Shown: piece after piece, positions 25,848 through 35,693 of the stretch | Position numbering within the stretch: the first letter of the stretch is position 1 | How the letters are laid out: every line of letters starts with the position of its first letter | From: Enterovibrio gelatinilyticus | GTDB taxonomy: Bacteria; Pseudomonadota; Gammaproteobacteria; Enterobacterales; Vibrionaceae | NCBI RefSeq assembly: GCF_028683095.1 | Contig: NZ_JAJUBC010000018.1 | Coordinates: 1-64,000, forward strand | Direction: 5' to 3' | DNA length: 64,000 bases | Notes under the pieces: generated by a model | What the model was told of the DNA's origin: nothing | Database searches by the model: none | The model's input: the letters and a program-made list of their open reading frames with translations, nothing else | Made by a program: the position numbers and the translations under genes

Positions 25848-28306
25848 GCACCCTGCTCCATCGTTTAGTTCCCGTATTTTTGTTCGTCTCTTTATGGGGA
25901 GCACCTGTCGCCGTAGCGCAACAAAAAATTAATCCCACTGGCCGCGATATCACCCTGACATCGTTACTTCGTGTGAGTGATAGCGTCATCGGCGAGACAG
26001 ACATCACCATCACCGCCGATGACGACATTCTGCTTGATAAACAATCTACCATCGCTGTGCTGAAGCCACTGATTAGTGAGCACGATATCGACGAATTAGC
26101 CCGCCGAAACGACGGAGATACCTTATCGACACTAGATTTCGAATACATAGGTTTAGGGTTAACCTTTGAATTTTCGAGTCTAGAGTGCGTGCTCACCATT
26201 CCCCCTGACAAAATGATCGCTCAGCAAATATCCATTGCCAGACGTCCCGTTTTTACCGATTACATTCAACCTAGACCCTTTAATGGTTTTCTTAATGTGA
26301 CACTATCCAATACGCAGATCCAATCCTATGAAGGCAAATCTGACAACCTTAGCCACTATAATCACCGTTTCGATGGGGCGTTAAATTACAAAAGGTTATC
26401 TCTGGAATATGAGTCGTCCTACAGCAACATTGATGGATTAACGCCTAACTATCTACGAGAAGGAACACGCCTTAACCTGGATATCCCTGACATGGGGTCC
26501 CGTTTGGTATTGGGTGACATGTTTAACAATGGCACGCTCTTTCAAGATGGTATCGACGTTATCGGATTGGGTTTCACCCGCAACTTCTCACTCATTCCCA
26601 CAAAAAACGTGAGACCCAAAGCCGCACAAACGTTCACACTAACAAGAACGTCTAGTGTCGACGTTGTCATTGATGATGTCATCGTCCAACGTTTTACCCT
26701 AAACGCAGGGACGTATAGCTTAAACGACATTCCAATTGCTCAGGGTCTTAACAATATCTCTCTTCTCATCACCGACGCCAATGGACAGCAAGAGGAAATC
26801 AATTTTTCAGTGGCCACGGGTAACCAATTACTCGCAGCTGGCGAATATGAATACACCATGATGGTTGGTGCGCCACGTACCTTTGAATTTGACGAGTTTC
26901 GTTATAACACTGAACAGCGAGTCATCATGGGTGACGCTCAATTAGGCGTTTTCCCATGGCTAACGCTTGGTATTAACGGGCAACAACAAGAAGATTTGTA
27001 TCAGTACGGTGGAAGTATTCTGTTCGCCAGCGGTCTCGGCGTGACGGAAGTTCAAGCGAGCCAAAGCAAGCACCCTATTTTAGGGGCAGGCAACGCCCTT
27101 CGTGTGGCTTTTGACGCTAACATCTCAGAATCCAATCCATGGCTTAGCCAATTCAGTTTATTGTATGACCAGATAAGCCCCAATTTCTCTGCCGCCAACG
27201 ATATCGATAGCCATCAATCACCACTCAATAGTGTTGGCACGTTTTGGTCGCTTTTTGCCTCATTTCCTGAAGCCTCTGGATACAAAGCCTCTCTCTCAGC
27301 CAGCTATAGCGAAGGAAACACAGCGAGCAATAATTATTGGTCAGCGAGCCCAAGTCTATCTGGCCCTCTGTTTAGTACCAAAGCCACATGGAGCGCCCGT
27401 GTGGATTACCAACATTTTGACAGCAGTGATAATGAAGTGTCCGGCACATTAACGCTAAGTTGGCCTCTAGGAAACACAACTCGACTAGTTAGCCGGGTAC
27501 AAACGGAAAACCGACAAGCAGGGCTCGACCTAACCTATCAAAACGGCGTGGGTAACACTGGCGGGATTTCCGCTTTCGCCTCAATCGAAACATCTGAGAA
27601 TCAAGATGCCAATCTCAACGCCGCTATCGACTATGCAGCAAATCGCTATCAGATAAGTGCAGATCATGCGACGAGAGTGAGTAATTTTGACGACAATATG
27701 AGAAGCCACAATACTCGTTTTGAAGTTTCAAGTGCGTTGGCTTTTTCCGGTTCTGAATTCGCGGTAGGGAGAAAAGTGGGAGAAGCATTTGCCGTAATAA
27801 GCAAACACGCCAACCTCAATGACAATGACATCGCCGTTGACCCCTCTATAGATGACCAATTTGCGAGGGTCTTTATCGACACCCCTTACAATGTTCTGGT
27901 ATCCGATCTCGCTGCATATAGCGATCAACTCATTAGCTACGATGTTGAAAATCTCCCGCCAGGCTATGATCTTGGTGAAGGTGGTTTTGCACTGTACCCC
28001 GGCTACCGCCAAGGATACGCATTGGAAATTGGTTCCGATGCGGTGATTACCGCCATCGGAACATTACTCACTGTCAGTCGCTCAGAACCACTCGCTTTGG
28101 TTGTTGGCGTCGCAAACTTCCTTGACGATGAGGAGACCGCACCCTTGGAGTTTTTCACCAACCGACAAGGGCGCTTTGCCATTTCGGGCTTGCGCCCCGG
28201 AGACTACCACGTCGTACTCAAAACCAATCCGGAGCAAACTTTGTCTATTACCATTCCAAACGGTAGTGACACGTTTGTTCGCCTAGGAGAACTGTATGTG
28301 GATTAA
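25844..28306 (+). CDS. Outer-membrane pilus usher
   Basis: A GTG start overlapping the chaperone stop (GTGA) gives 820 residues. A signal peptide (LVPVFLFVSLWGAPVAVAQQ) is followed by an N-terminal subunit-chaperone-binding domain. A large beta-barrel with an internal plug comes next (TFTLTRTSSVDVVIDDVIVQ; AGTYSLNDIPIAQGLNNISL). The C-terminal domain ends GRFAISGLRPGDYHVVLK. Barrel strands show the alternating aromatic pattern. It forms the secretion pore and assembles pilin subunits. The family is FimD/PapC-like, with closer feel to archaic or alternate ushers than to type 1. Confidence 0.85.
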   Translation: MSTLLHRLVPVFLFVSLWGAPVAVAQQKINPTGRDITLTSLLRVSDSVIGETDITITADDDILLDKQSTIAVLKPLISEHDIDELARRNDGDTLSTLDFEYIGLGLTFEFSSLECVLTIPPDKMIAQQISIARRPVFTDYIQPRPFNGFLNVTLSNTQIQSYEGKSDNLSHYNHRFDGALNYKRLSLEYESSYSNIDGLTPNYLREGTRLNLDIPDMGSRLVLGDMFNNGTLFQDGIDVIGLGFTRNFSLIPTKNVRPKAAQTFTLTRTSSVDVVIDDVIVQRFTLNAGTYSLNDIPIAQGLNNISLLITDANGQQEEINFSVATGNQLLAAGEYEYTMMVGAPRTFEFDEFRYNTEQRVIMGDAQLGVFPWLTLGINGQQQEDLYQYGGSILFASGLGVTEVQASQSKHPILGAGNALRVAFDANISESNPWLSQFSLLYDQISPNFSAANDIDSHQSPLNSVGTFWSLFASFPEASGYKASLSASYSEGNTASNNYWSASPSLSGPLFSTKATWSARVDYQHFDSSDNEVSGTLTLSWPLGNTTRLVSRVQTENRQAGLDLTYQNGVGNTGGISAFASIETSENQDANLNAAIDYAANRYQISADHATRVSNFDDNMRSHNTRFEVSSALAFSGSEFAVGRKVGEAFAVISKHANLNDNDIAVDPSIDDQFARVFIDTPYNVLVSDLAAYSDQLISYDVENLPPGYDLGEGGFALYPGYRQGYALEIGSDAVITAIGTLLTVSRSEPLALVVGVANFLDDEETAPLEFFTNRQGRFAISGLRPGDYHVVLKTNPEQTLSITIPNGSDTFVRLGELYVD

Positions 28307-29162
28307 TAGCTTACCTGCATTATTCATGACGTTTTTCAGCGCCACAGCTTTAGCTGACAGTTGCAGCGCTTCTCTGCTTAACTTGAAACCCATGCTCAGC
28401 GCTAACACCTATGATGTATTTTCCTCTTCCAGTTTTCCTTTGATTAAACAGTATCATCTGCAGTCAGATATCCCTGAGGGGTGTGTTGTGGAGGTGGTTA
28501 TCGAAGTGGATGAGGGAACAACATGGCTTAAAAGCAGTAAAAACGCGGAAATGCGCTTTGAATACTTTGCTGAGACTGGAAACCTGATAGCAGGAAAGTG
28601 GCGAATGCAGCTAGACGCTAACATGGCGGAAGCAATATTTGAGCTGCGTTATCCTGATGCACAATGGCTTGAAGCAGGTAAATACCGTGGTTTACTGAAA
28701 GCGACACTATTTCCAATAAACAGCATAATGGAACTAGACCAAATCACTCTACCCATTGCGTCTAACGTGCTTCCCAGTGCAAGAATACAATTCTATGGTT
28801 TAACACAGCGCCACTACAATCTTGATTTGGGATCGCTGAAAACTAACAAAATTATCAATTATGCACCGCGCCTCTGGGTGGAAAGTACCGCCCCCTATTC
28901 ACTCTCTGCTGAATCACAATTCAAGGGTAAACTCAGGCACCAATCTCAAAACGCTAAATGGGATCTTGATTACACCATGCGTATTGCTAACGAGCAGATT
29001 GCGCTGGATGACTCAAACAATGAGTGGAAGAGCAGCTATTCCACTGATGGTACTCCACTTCCGATTCAGATCATCATCGGCAATACCGAGCGAAAGGCTG
29101 GCGGTAGATACACCGATACCGTGCACATTCACATCGAACCCGATTTATCTTATATGCCGTAA
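28296..29162 (+). CDS. Two-domain pilus tip protein/adhesin
   Basis: 288 residues, AGGAG upstream, overlapping the usher by 11 bases. The signal peptide ends at LADSC. Residues about 22-160 form one domain, and the C-terminal 130 residues form a second with the pilin-like terminal strand GGRYTDTVHIHIEPD. Last position in the operon and the two-domain layout match CsuE-type tip subunits. The binding target is unknown. No terminator is seen before the convergent LysR gene 32 bases on. Confidence 0.75.
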   Translation: MWINSLPALFMTFFSATALADSCSASLLNLKPMLSANTYDVFSSSSFPLIKQYHLQSDIPEGCVVEVVIEVDEGTTWLKSSKNAEMRFEYFAETGNLIAGKWRMQLDANMAEAIFELRYPDAQWLEAGKYRGLLKATLFPINSIMELDQITLPIASNVLPSARIQFYGLTQRHYNLDLGSLKTNKIINYAPRLWVESTAPYSLSAESQFKGKLRHQSQNAKWDLDYTMRIANEQIALDDSNNEWKSSYSTDGTPLPIQIIIGNTERKAGGRYTDTVHIHIEPDLSYMP

Positions 29163-29194
29163 ATTTGATTTAGATAACATCGAACGCTTTGTTT

Positions 29195-30106
29195 TCATGT
29201 GGCTCTATCCCAATAAGGTGTGCCGTCAAAACGTTCAACGAGGAAATCAATAAATGTTCTAACACGTCTAGATAGATGACGTGTTTGGGGATAAACCGCA
29301 TAGGCATTTATCGTTCTGAAACGGCAACCAGGCAAGACTTCAACCACCGACCCGTCATTGATTTTTTCTTGCGCGACAAACGTTGGCAAATGAACAATAC
29401 CCAGCCCATTTGCCGCAGCAGAGATCAGATATTCACCGCTACTGGATTTGAGCACAGGGTTTATCTTCACTTTTTTAGACTTGCCGTCTGGGGTTTCAAT
29501 ATGCCAATGGCCAACATCTTTACTCAGGCTATAAATGAGGCATTGATGCTCAGCCAGATCTTCCGCTTTGGTAGGCGTACCATGCAGGGCCAAATAATCA
29601 GGGCTGGCACACAATACATGCTTAATGGGTGCAATTTTTCGTGCCAATAAGGTGGAATCTGGCAACTCGGCGATACGAATAGCAAGATCGTAGCCATCGT
29701 CAATCAACGAGACTTGCCGATCATTAAAGTCGAGTTCGAATTCAACATTTGGGTGTAGTTTTAAAAAGTCATTCACAGCAGACCCCATGTGCAACACACC
29801 AAACGTAGAGGGCATGGCAACTTTTAGTGGGCCTTGCAATACACAATGGGCATGAGATGTCGCCGCTTCTGCTTCACGAATATCTTCCAATATGCGCTGG
29901 CAATGTTCATAGAAGGCAAGCCCTGTTTCTGTGGGCTTCATGCTACGTGTAGAGCGATGAAATAGCTGCGCATTGAGGTGGTTTTCTAGCTCTTTCAAGC
30001 GACGACTCACTGCAGACTTCGCCAAATTCATACGCTCCGCGGCACCGCTAATGCTTCCTACATCAACCACACGTACAAACGTTTCCATGTTTGCGAATTT
30101 GTCCAT
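29195..30106 (-). CDS. LysR-family transcriptional regulator
   Basis: 303 residues, GGAG upstream of the ATG. The wHTH FVRVVDVGSISGAAERMNLA, then KSAVSRRLKELENHLNAQLF, is of the CrgA/AaeR-like LysR subgroup that opens MDKFANMETF. The effector domain is complete. It is divergent from the metallo-beta-lactamase-fold gene at 30252, and the gap holds a long imperfect palindrome (30131-30165). It therefore probably controls that gene. The effector is unknown. Confidence 0.9.
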   Translation of the reverse strand: MDKFANMETFVRVVDVGSISGAAERMNLAKSAVSRRLKELENHLNAQLFHRSTRSMKPTETGLAFYEHCQRILEDIREAEAATSHAHCVLQGPLKVAMPSTFGVLHMGSAVNDFLKLHPNVEFELDFNDRQVSLIDDGYDLAIRIAELPDSTLLARKIAPIKHVLCASPDYLALHGTPTKAEDLAEHQCLIYSLSKDVGHWHIETPDGKSKKVKINPVLKSSSGEYLISAAANGLGIVHLPTFVAQEKINDGSVVEVLPGCRFRTINAYAVYPQTRHLSRRVRTFIDFLVERFDGTPYWDRAT

Positions 30107-30130
30107 TCACTCCACCAATTTCATGCTTAC

Positions 30131-30165
30131 AATTTAGATTGTTCTCAATCAGAGAACACTAAATT
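30131..30165. promoter_or_regulatory. Imperfect palindrome, probable LysR operator
   Basis: GTTCTC (30141-30146) and GAGAAC (30152-30157) flank AATCA, and outer arms AATTTAG (30131-30137) and CTAAATT (30159-30165) extend the symmetry. It lies in the divergent LysR/MBL gap, where a LysR protein would bind. Confidence 0.55.
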
Positions 30166-30251
30166 ACGTCAGATGCAGTTTATTATCCACTCCAGCATTC
30201 GTACAGTGAATGCGAAATTCACGGAAGCAATTAACGAGATAGGATCACATC

Positions 30252-31229
30252 ATGAAAAAAACAATGATTGCGGCTTCGATTGTCGCGACAACCTCGCTCT
30301 TCGGTTTTACCGCCAACGCCAATGAACCCGTTTGGGATGCAAACAAAGTTCAGCTCATCGCCGAGAAACTTGATAATGGCGTATACGCTTACTACCCGTC
30401 TGACGCGAAAGAGCTTGAGGTAAAAGGATTACCTGTTGCCACCAGCGGCGGATTTATCGTGGGTGATAAAGGCGTGCTGATCATCGACACCATGCTTAAC
30501 GAACGCTTGAACAAGCAAGTTCAAGGAATGGTAGAAAAAGAAGCAAACAAACCTATTATTTACGCTGTGAATACCAGTTTCCATGGCGACCACTCATACG
30601 GCAATATGTATCTGCCCAAAGACACCAAGATCATCCAACATGAAGTGGCACAAGATTACATCGATAACCACTTCGAGCATGATACGCAGTTCATGATGCA
30701 TAACTTCGGCAAAGGTCGCGGCATCGAAGATATCGTGCCGACTGATGCGGATATTCTTGTGGGTGCAGGCGGCAACATCACCTTAGATTTGGGTGGCAAA
30801 CTTGTTGAAATCATCGACTTTGGTTTCGCACAAACTGGCGGCGACTTGTTTGTTTGGGAACCGCAATCGAAAACAATGTGGTCAGGTAACCCAATCATTA
30901 CCGTCAAACCTTCACTGCCTTGGTTGCTAGATGGTCATTTGGTTGAAACACTGGCCTCGCTCAAAAAAGTACGCGCATTTTTGCCAGACGATGCAACCGT
31001 CGTACCGGGCCACGGTTCGCCAATGACACCGGATGATATTCAATGGCACATTGATTACCTCGACACGATAAAAACGCAGGTACAAGCGGCAATTGATGAG
31101 GGCCTCACCCTTGAAGAAACCGTTGCGAAAGTTCAAATGCCAGAATTTAGAGGCTATGCACTCCGCGATTGGGTTCACCCAGCGCTAAATGTACCAGCTG
31201 CTTATAAAGATTTGTCTGCGACAAAATAA
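30252..31229 (+). CDS. Exported metallo-beta-lactamase-fold hydrolase
   Basis: 325 residues with a signal peptide (ASIVATTSLFGFTANANE). The MBL fold is visible: GGFIVGDKGVLIIDT, the metal motif region NTSFHGDHSYGN, FGFAQTGGDLFVW, MWSGNPI and VVPGHGSPMT. The first His of the usual HxHxDH is Ser (SFHGDH). The usual His of AHT is Gln, and the bridging Asp of SGD is Asn. HGDH and VPGHG are kept. I recall the Gln and Asn as normal in a subgroup of exported MBL proteins. Substrate unknown; periplasmic. Controlled by the divergent LysR, I infer. Confidence 0.8.
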   Translation: MKKTMIAASIVATTSLFGFTANANEPVWDANKVQLIAEKLDNGVYAYYPSDAKELEVKGLPVATSGGFIVGDKGVLIIDTMLNERLNKQVQGMVEKEANKPIIYAVNTSFHGDHSYGNMYLPKDTKIIQHEVAQDYIDNHFEHDTQFMMHNFGKGRGIEDIVPTDADILVGAGGNITLDLGGKLVEIIDFGFAQTGGDLFVWEPQSKTMWSGNPIITVKPSLPWLLDGHLVETLASLKKVRAFLPDDATVVPGHGSPMTPDDIQWHIDYLDTIKTQVQAAIDEGLTLEETVAKVQMPEFRGYALRDWVHPALNVPAAYKDLSATK

Positions 31230-31248
31230 GGCTTAGGCTCTCAAACAT

Positions 31249-31294
31249 CAGCCACTTTTTCATAGCATGACGCTGTCGAGAAGTGGCTGCTTTC
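31249..31294 (+). terminator. Stem-loop after MBL gene
   Basis: CAGCCACTT (31249-31257) pairs with AAGTGGCTG (31281-31289), followed by CTTTC. The loop is 23 bases. Confidence 0.5.
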
Positions 31295-31486
31295 GATTTA
31301 AAACCCCAGATCCCCAATACAAACGCCCCTACGGACCAGCCAATATTTGAAGAACGCCAATCAAACGTTTCATTGAAACCATTTTTCACTGCGCCTTGCC
31401 TCCAAGAAGCGTTCCAACAGCGCTCCTCCCCAGCAATATGATGATAACTTTAGCCTGAACTAAAACTAGATTTCTGAGGTATTGTT

Positions 31487-32026
31487 ATGATTAAGAAGGT
31501 ATTTTCCCTTTGTCTGGGTTTGCTCGTTTTGACCGGATGTGTAAATCGAGATGAGATTTATGCAAACCCACCACAAAAACTGATAGATGGCGTGGAACAG
31601 CTTATGCCTGCTGCAAGTGAGTTTGTGCATGAAGCCCAGCAAGAAGCACTGGAAAATGGCATTCCACTAACGGAGGCTCAGATTGTTGTTGCCAAAGAAA
31701 TGGGTGTACAGCATCCCGAGAAAGTAAGAGTCTATTACGTCGATAAACTCCCTGCACCAACAGACCCTGAACTGCTTGGCGTAGCGAAAAGTGTCGGATA
31801 CACCAATCCTAATATGGCGGGTTATACCTATGGTTATGGTGTGTGGATTCAACACCGTTACAAAACACAGCGCGACCTGCTTCCTCATGAATTCGTTCAT
31901 GTAAAACAAGCTGAAGAGCTAGGGCTAACCGAGCAAACGCGACAGTATTTATTGCAGATGTATGTGTACGGTTACTTCAACGCACCAATGGAAATAGAAG
32001 CACGTGAAGCCACCGCTCACTTCTAA
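31487..32026 (+). CDS. Lipoprotein with HExxH motif
   Basis: 179 residues. The signal peptide with lipobox VLTGC puts the lipidated Cys at residue 18; the +2 residue is Val, so outer-membrane sorting is likely. LLPHEFVHVKQAEELGL carries HEFVH, a metal-binding motif, and EIEAREATAHF near the end could give a third ligand. The protein is mainly helical. It resembles small periplasmic putative peptidases of unknown substrate. It stands alone between terminators. Confidence 0.7.
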   Translation: MIKKVFSLCLGLLVLTGCVNRDEIYANPPQKLIDGVEQLMPAASEFVHEAQQEALENGIPLTEAQIVVAKEMGVQHPEKVRVYYVDKLPAPTDPELLGVAKSVGYTNPNMAGYTYGYGVWIQHRYKTQRDLLPHEFVHVKQAEELGLTEQTRQYLLQMYVYGYFNAPMEIEAREATAHF

Positions 32027-32063
32027 CGGATAGTTAGACAGAGTCAGTTAACGTTTTATAGAC

Positions 32064-32090
32064 GAAAGCCATCCTAACTTGATGGCTTTC
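32064..32090. terminator. Bidirectional terminator
   Basis: GAAAGCCATC pairs perfectly with GATGGCTTTC around a seven-base loop, between the lipoprotein gene and the convergent LysR gene. Confidence 0.75.
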
Positions 32091-32093
32091 TTA

Positions 32094-32972
32094 CTATCGA
32101 TTCACCTCGCCTGAACACAACGCAATCAGCCACTGACAAAAATGCTTGGCGACCAAATGATCTTCACAAGACGGAGATTGATACAGGTAGTAACCACCAC
32201 TTTCAATCGCTTGAATGTCGCTTGTCGGCCAAGGTACGAGCTCTCCCCTTTTCAAGTATTCTTGGATCAAAGAAACTCGTCCGACCATCACACCATGTCC
32301 ATCTAACACTGACTGCAAAATCAGTGCATAGAGGCTGGAACGACGCATTTTCGCCATTCCCTTTTTGAAGACTTTTTCGTCCTGCCAAAAACGCCAATCA
32401 TCGTGCCAATTCATATCTTGATAGAGAGCAGGAATATCTGATTGGTAGCCATTTGACGCAACAGGGAGCAGTGTTTCTTTCCATAAGCACTTCCAATGCT
32501 TACCAGGATCGTGGTGAAAGTACCCTATCGCAATATCCGTGTCTTTGGGGTTTCCTGAAATAGACGACACTGCAGTGATTTCCAAATCGTGTTCTGGAAA
32601 ATTGTGTTGATATGCACCTAGCCTTTTTTGGAGCCAAAGCTGTGCAAATGCGTGTTGCGTGGCGAGTTTCAATGGCGACAACCGCCCATGCCTGATCCTA
32701 TCTACATGGCTTTCCAATCCGATGAGAGACTCGCGAACAAGCAGCAAAAATTCTTGGCCTTTTGGCGTGAGAGAAACACCTTTCCCATGTCGCGCAAACA
32801 ATGATTCACCGAGGGTACTTTCGAGTTTTTTGATTTGATAAGCAATTGCAGAAGCAGTGAGAAAAAGCTCTTCACCCGCTCTCGCGAAGCTTTCATGCTC
32901 GGCAGCTGACTCAAAAGCAATCAGTGAATCAAGTGGCGGAAGGTTGGGGAAACGTTGAGAACGCATGATCAT
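32094..32972 (-). CDS. LysR-family regulator (GcvA-like)
   Basis: 292 residues. The N-terminus LPPLDSLIAFESAAEHESFA, then SAIAYQIKKLESTLGESLFA, is of the GcvA subgroup. The effector domain is complete. Divergent from the SHMT-like gene across about 108 bases, so it probably regulates it. GcvA homologues often control glycine/serine or beta-lactamase genes; an SHMT-like target suits the first. Confidence 0.88.
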   Translation of the reverse strand: MIMRSQRFPNLPPLDSLIAFESAAEHESFARAGEELFLTASAIAYQIKKLESTLGESLFARHGKGVSLTPKGQEFLLLVRESLIGLESHVDRIRHGRLSPLKLATQHAFAQLWLQKRLGAYQHNFPEHDLEITAVSSISGNPKDTDIAIGYFHHDPGKHWKCLWKETLLPVASNGYQSDIPALYQDMNWHDDWRFWQDEKVFKKGMAKMRRSSLYALILQSVLDGHGVMVGRVSLIQEYLKRGELVPWPTSDIQAIESGGYYLYQSPSCEDHLVAKHFCQWLIALCSGEVNR

Positions 32973-33080
32973 TTAGCCCAAATTAAATTATGCCTTATAC
33001 AAAAAATAATCCATTTGAGATAAACCTGCTGACGCGTTTTGATAGAAATATCAAAAAAACGAGAGCAAGGAACAAAGCCA

Positions 33081-34415
33081 ATGGCATTTCACACTAAACC
33101 TTGGATAAACGACACCCTCAATCAATTTGCCGAACACTCACTTCGCCAATTCGATATGACCGACAGTCAGGGACTGGTCTCTTCTATCTACGCGTTAGCT
33201 GAGGAAAGCCGCACCATTCATGAAAAACAATGTATCAACCTCAACCCTGCTACCAACATCATGAATCCCAAAGCGGAAGCATTACTCTCGTCAGGTATTG
33301 GCTCTCGACCTTCTCTGGGCTACCCCGGAGACAAATACGAAATGGGGCTCGAAGCCATTGAGCAAATAGAGTTGGTTGCGGCGCAACTTGCTTGTGAGGT
33401 GTTTGACGCCAAATACGCTGAAATCCGCGTTGCATCAGGTGCAATGGCAAACTTATATGCCTTCATGGCGACATGTCAGGCTGGCGATACCGTCTTAGTG
33501 CCACCCGCATCGATTGGCGGGCATGTTACCCATCACAATGCTGGCGCAGCAGGCTTGTACGGATTAAATATCGTAGAAATGGCAGCAGATCCCGCGCACT
33601 ACACCGTCGATCTTTACGCATTACGCAAACAAGCCCACGCATTGAAGCCCAAGCTGATCACCATTGGTGGTAGCCTAAATTTGTTGCCACACCCCATCGC
33701 TCAGATACGCGAGATTGCTGACGAAATTGGCGCAAAAGTACTTTTTGATGCTGCACACCAATGCGGGATTATTGCGGGAAAAAGCTGGCCTAACCCGCTC
33801 AAAGAAGGCGCCCATTTGATAACAATGAGCACTTATAAAAGCCTTGGAGGGCCACCTGGAGGCTTAATTGTTTCTAATGATGCTGAGCTAATGGGACAGA
33901 TTGATACCATCGCGTTTCCCGGCCTGACCGCCAACTTTGATGCGGCAAAATCTGCTGCGCTTGCCGTATCATTACTCGACTGGAAAACCTATGGCGAATC
34001 CTATTCTGAGGCGATGATCAGCACTAACTACGCTCTAGCTATCTCCTGTCAAAATGAAGGACTCCCCGTATTTGAAGTCGAGACTAAAAACAGAAAAACA
34101 CCTTCTCTCTCCCACCAATTTGCCATTATCGCCGCGCCCTTTGGTGGTGGACAAACAATGGCTAAACAACTGAGAAAGGCCAACATTCTGACCTGTGGTA
34201 TTGGATTACCCATTGCCCCTGTAGATGGCGATATGAATGGGTTGCGATTCGGAACACCTGAAATTGTAAGAGCAGGATTCACTGCGAAAGACATGCCTGT
34301 CGTGGCGACGCTAGTCGCTGACTGCTTGCTGGAACGAAGAGATAACAGAGACATTGCAAAGGATGTATCTGCACTAAGACAACAGCACACTAGGTTAAGT
34401 TATGTGCTGACTTGA
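33081..34415 (+). CDS. SHMT-like PLP enzyme
   Basis: Started at the ATG at 33081 behind AAGGAA; 444 residues. Fold type I PLP enzyme of the serine hydroxymethyltransferase family: GYPGDKYEMG, EIRVASGAMANLYAFMATCQ, DAAHQCGIIAGKSWPNPL, and the Schiff-base lysine in MSTYKSLGGPPGG. Compared with GlyA, the N-terminal substrate and folate residues differ (NLNPATNIMNP instead of ASENxxSP) and the usual His before Lys is Tyr. It is therefore probably not the housekeeping enzyme but one acting on a related beta-hydroxy or alpha-substituted amino acid. Bracketed by two GcvA-like LysR genes. Confidence 0.82.
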   Translation: MAFHTKPWINDTLNQFAEHSLRQFDMTDSQGLVSSIYALAEESRTIHEKQCINLNPATNIMNPKAEALLSSGIGSRPSLGYPGDKYEMGLEAIEQIELVAAQLACEVFDAKYAEIRVASGAMANLYAFMATCQAGDTVLVPPASIGGHVTHHNAGAAGLYGLNIVEMAADPAHYTVDLYALRKQAHALKPKLITIGGSLNLLPHPIAQIREIADEIGAKVLFDAAHQCGIIAGKSWPNPLKEGAHLITMSTYKSLGGPPGGLIVSNDAELMGQIDTIAFPGLTANFDAAKSAALAVSLLDWKTYGESYSEAMISTNYALAISCQNEGLPVFEVETKNRKTPSLSHQFAIIAAPFGGGQTMAKQLRKANILTCGIGLPIAPVDGDMNGLRFGTPEIVRAGFTAKDMPVVATLVADCLLERRDNRDIAKDVSALRQQHTRLSYVLT

Positions 34416-34462
34416 TGACAAATTTACTGAAGCTCAATACACAGCGGGATCATTGAAAAACG

Positions 34463-34484
34463 CCACGCACACGTGGCGATTTTA
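34463..34484 (+). terminator. Terminator after SHMT-like gene
   Basis: CGCCACG pairs with CGTGGCG around CACA, followed by ATTTTA. Confidence 0.7.
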
Positions 34485-34642
34485 CCTCTGTATTCGAGAC
34501 TAAACCAATCGCCCGTAGAGCGTCATGCGGGCAGATTCTGACAACGAAGCCCCAAACCATGAGTTATCAAAATGCTACCCCAATTCTTGCCCTTCGCTGG
34601 CATCGCTCTCCATTTTTTCCGTGATCCTTTTTCACTATCGCC

Positions 34643-35518
34643 TTAATGTTCAGCAACAAACTGCGCAAACCATTCAACAAAATGAATGGCAACATCACTG
34701 GTATTCTCTCTATAGCTAGCGTAGTAACCCATATCATTTTTGGTTGAAATATCAGACAAGATAATCAAATCCCCTCGCTCAATTTCCAAACGAAATACCT
34801 CGACAGGGCAAAGCGCAATGCCGTGGCCTGCTATGACTGCCGTCGCGAGTAAATTGAAATCTTGATAGAGCGGCCAACTGTCCGTGGCTTTCCATGGGAC
34901 ACCTGCCGCTTCAAACCATTCCTGCCACCCTTTTCGATTCTCATCATGAATGAGTGGCGCAGTGAGCAATTGTTGAGGGGTATTCAATGGGTCATGAGAT
35001 TGAAGAAATGCTTTGCTGCATACTGGCTTATTGGCACGTGAAAATAGCCAGCGCGAGACAATGTGATGCCCTTTTGCCTGCCCTGTTGTAATCAACACAT
35101 CCAACTCATTGTCTTCTAATGTGTCATCAACGGTGGCATACACAATTTTCACGTCTAAATCAGGGCGAAAAGAAGTAAATGTATTCAGGTTTGGCACAAG
35201 CCAACGATTCGCAATAGACGGAATACAGCCCACGGTGAGCGATTCCTTATTCACCAACATTTTCACGGTTCGACACGCATCGGCAATATCAAACAATGCT
35301 GGCGACACCTTTCGATACAGCAACTCACCGGAGCGAGAAAGACGAATGCCCCTTCCCTCTCGAACAAACAATTTGGTTCCAAACCATTCTTCAAGGTTTT
35401 TGATTTGATGGCTCACGGCAGCATGAGTGACAAACAACTCTTCAGCAGCCCGAGAGAAAGAAAGGTGCCTCGCGGTGGCTTCAAACGCTTTTATTGCAGA
35501 TAAGGGCGGTAACTTCAT
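34643..35518 (-). CDS. LysR-family regulator (GcvA-like)
   Basis: 291 residues. The start MKLPPLSAIKAFEATARHLS, then THAAVSHQIKNLEEWFGTKL, is the GcvA-type wHTH, clearly related to the regulator at 32094. Divergent from the EctC-like/Nramp-like pair, which it probably controls. A TTGA-N7-TCAA box at 35542-35556 lies in the shared promoter region. Confidence 0.9.
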   Translation of the reverse strand: MKLPPLSAIKAFEATARHLSFSRAAEELFVTHAAVSHQIKNLEEWFGTKLFVREGRGIRLSRSGELLYRKVSPALFDIADACRTVKMLVNKESLTVGCIPSIANRWLVPNLNTFTSFRPDLDVKIVYATVDDTLEDNELDVLITTGQAKGHHIVSRWLFSRANKPVCSKAFLQSHDPLNTPQQLLTAPLIHDENRKGWQEWFEAAGVPWKATDSWPLYQDFNLLATAVIAGHGIALCPVEVFRLEIERGDLIILSDISTKNDMGYYASYRENTSDVAIHFVEWFAQFVAEH

Positions 35519-35541
35519 TGTGAGAATATCTAACAGATTGG

Positions 35542-35556
35542 TTGAAATTAGATCAA
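35542..35556. promoter_or_regulatory. Candidate LysR box
   Basis: TTGAAATTAGATCAA has TTGA/TCAA half-sites of the LysR T-N(11)-A kind, 23 bases upstream of the LysR start and 138 bases before the EctC-like start. Confidence 0.35.
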
Positions 35557-35693
35557 TTGTTCAGTGTGACACTTCAATTCATCATCTTCTCTAAGGTTAG
35601 CAGCCTCATGCACTCAGGTGTGTCGCAATCTCAACGATGGTGACAAAGCATCTGAACGTCTTCTTTCTAAATTTTCTAACACTTGGAGGCACC

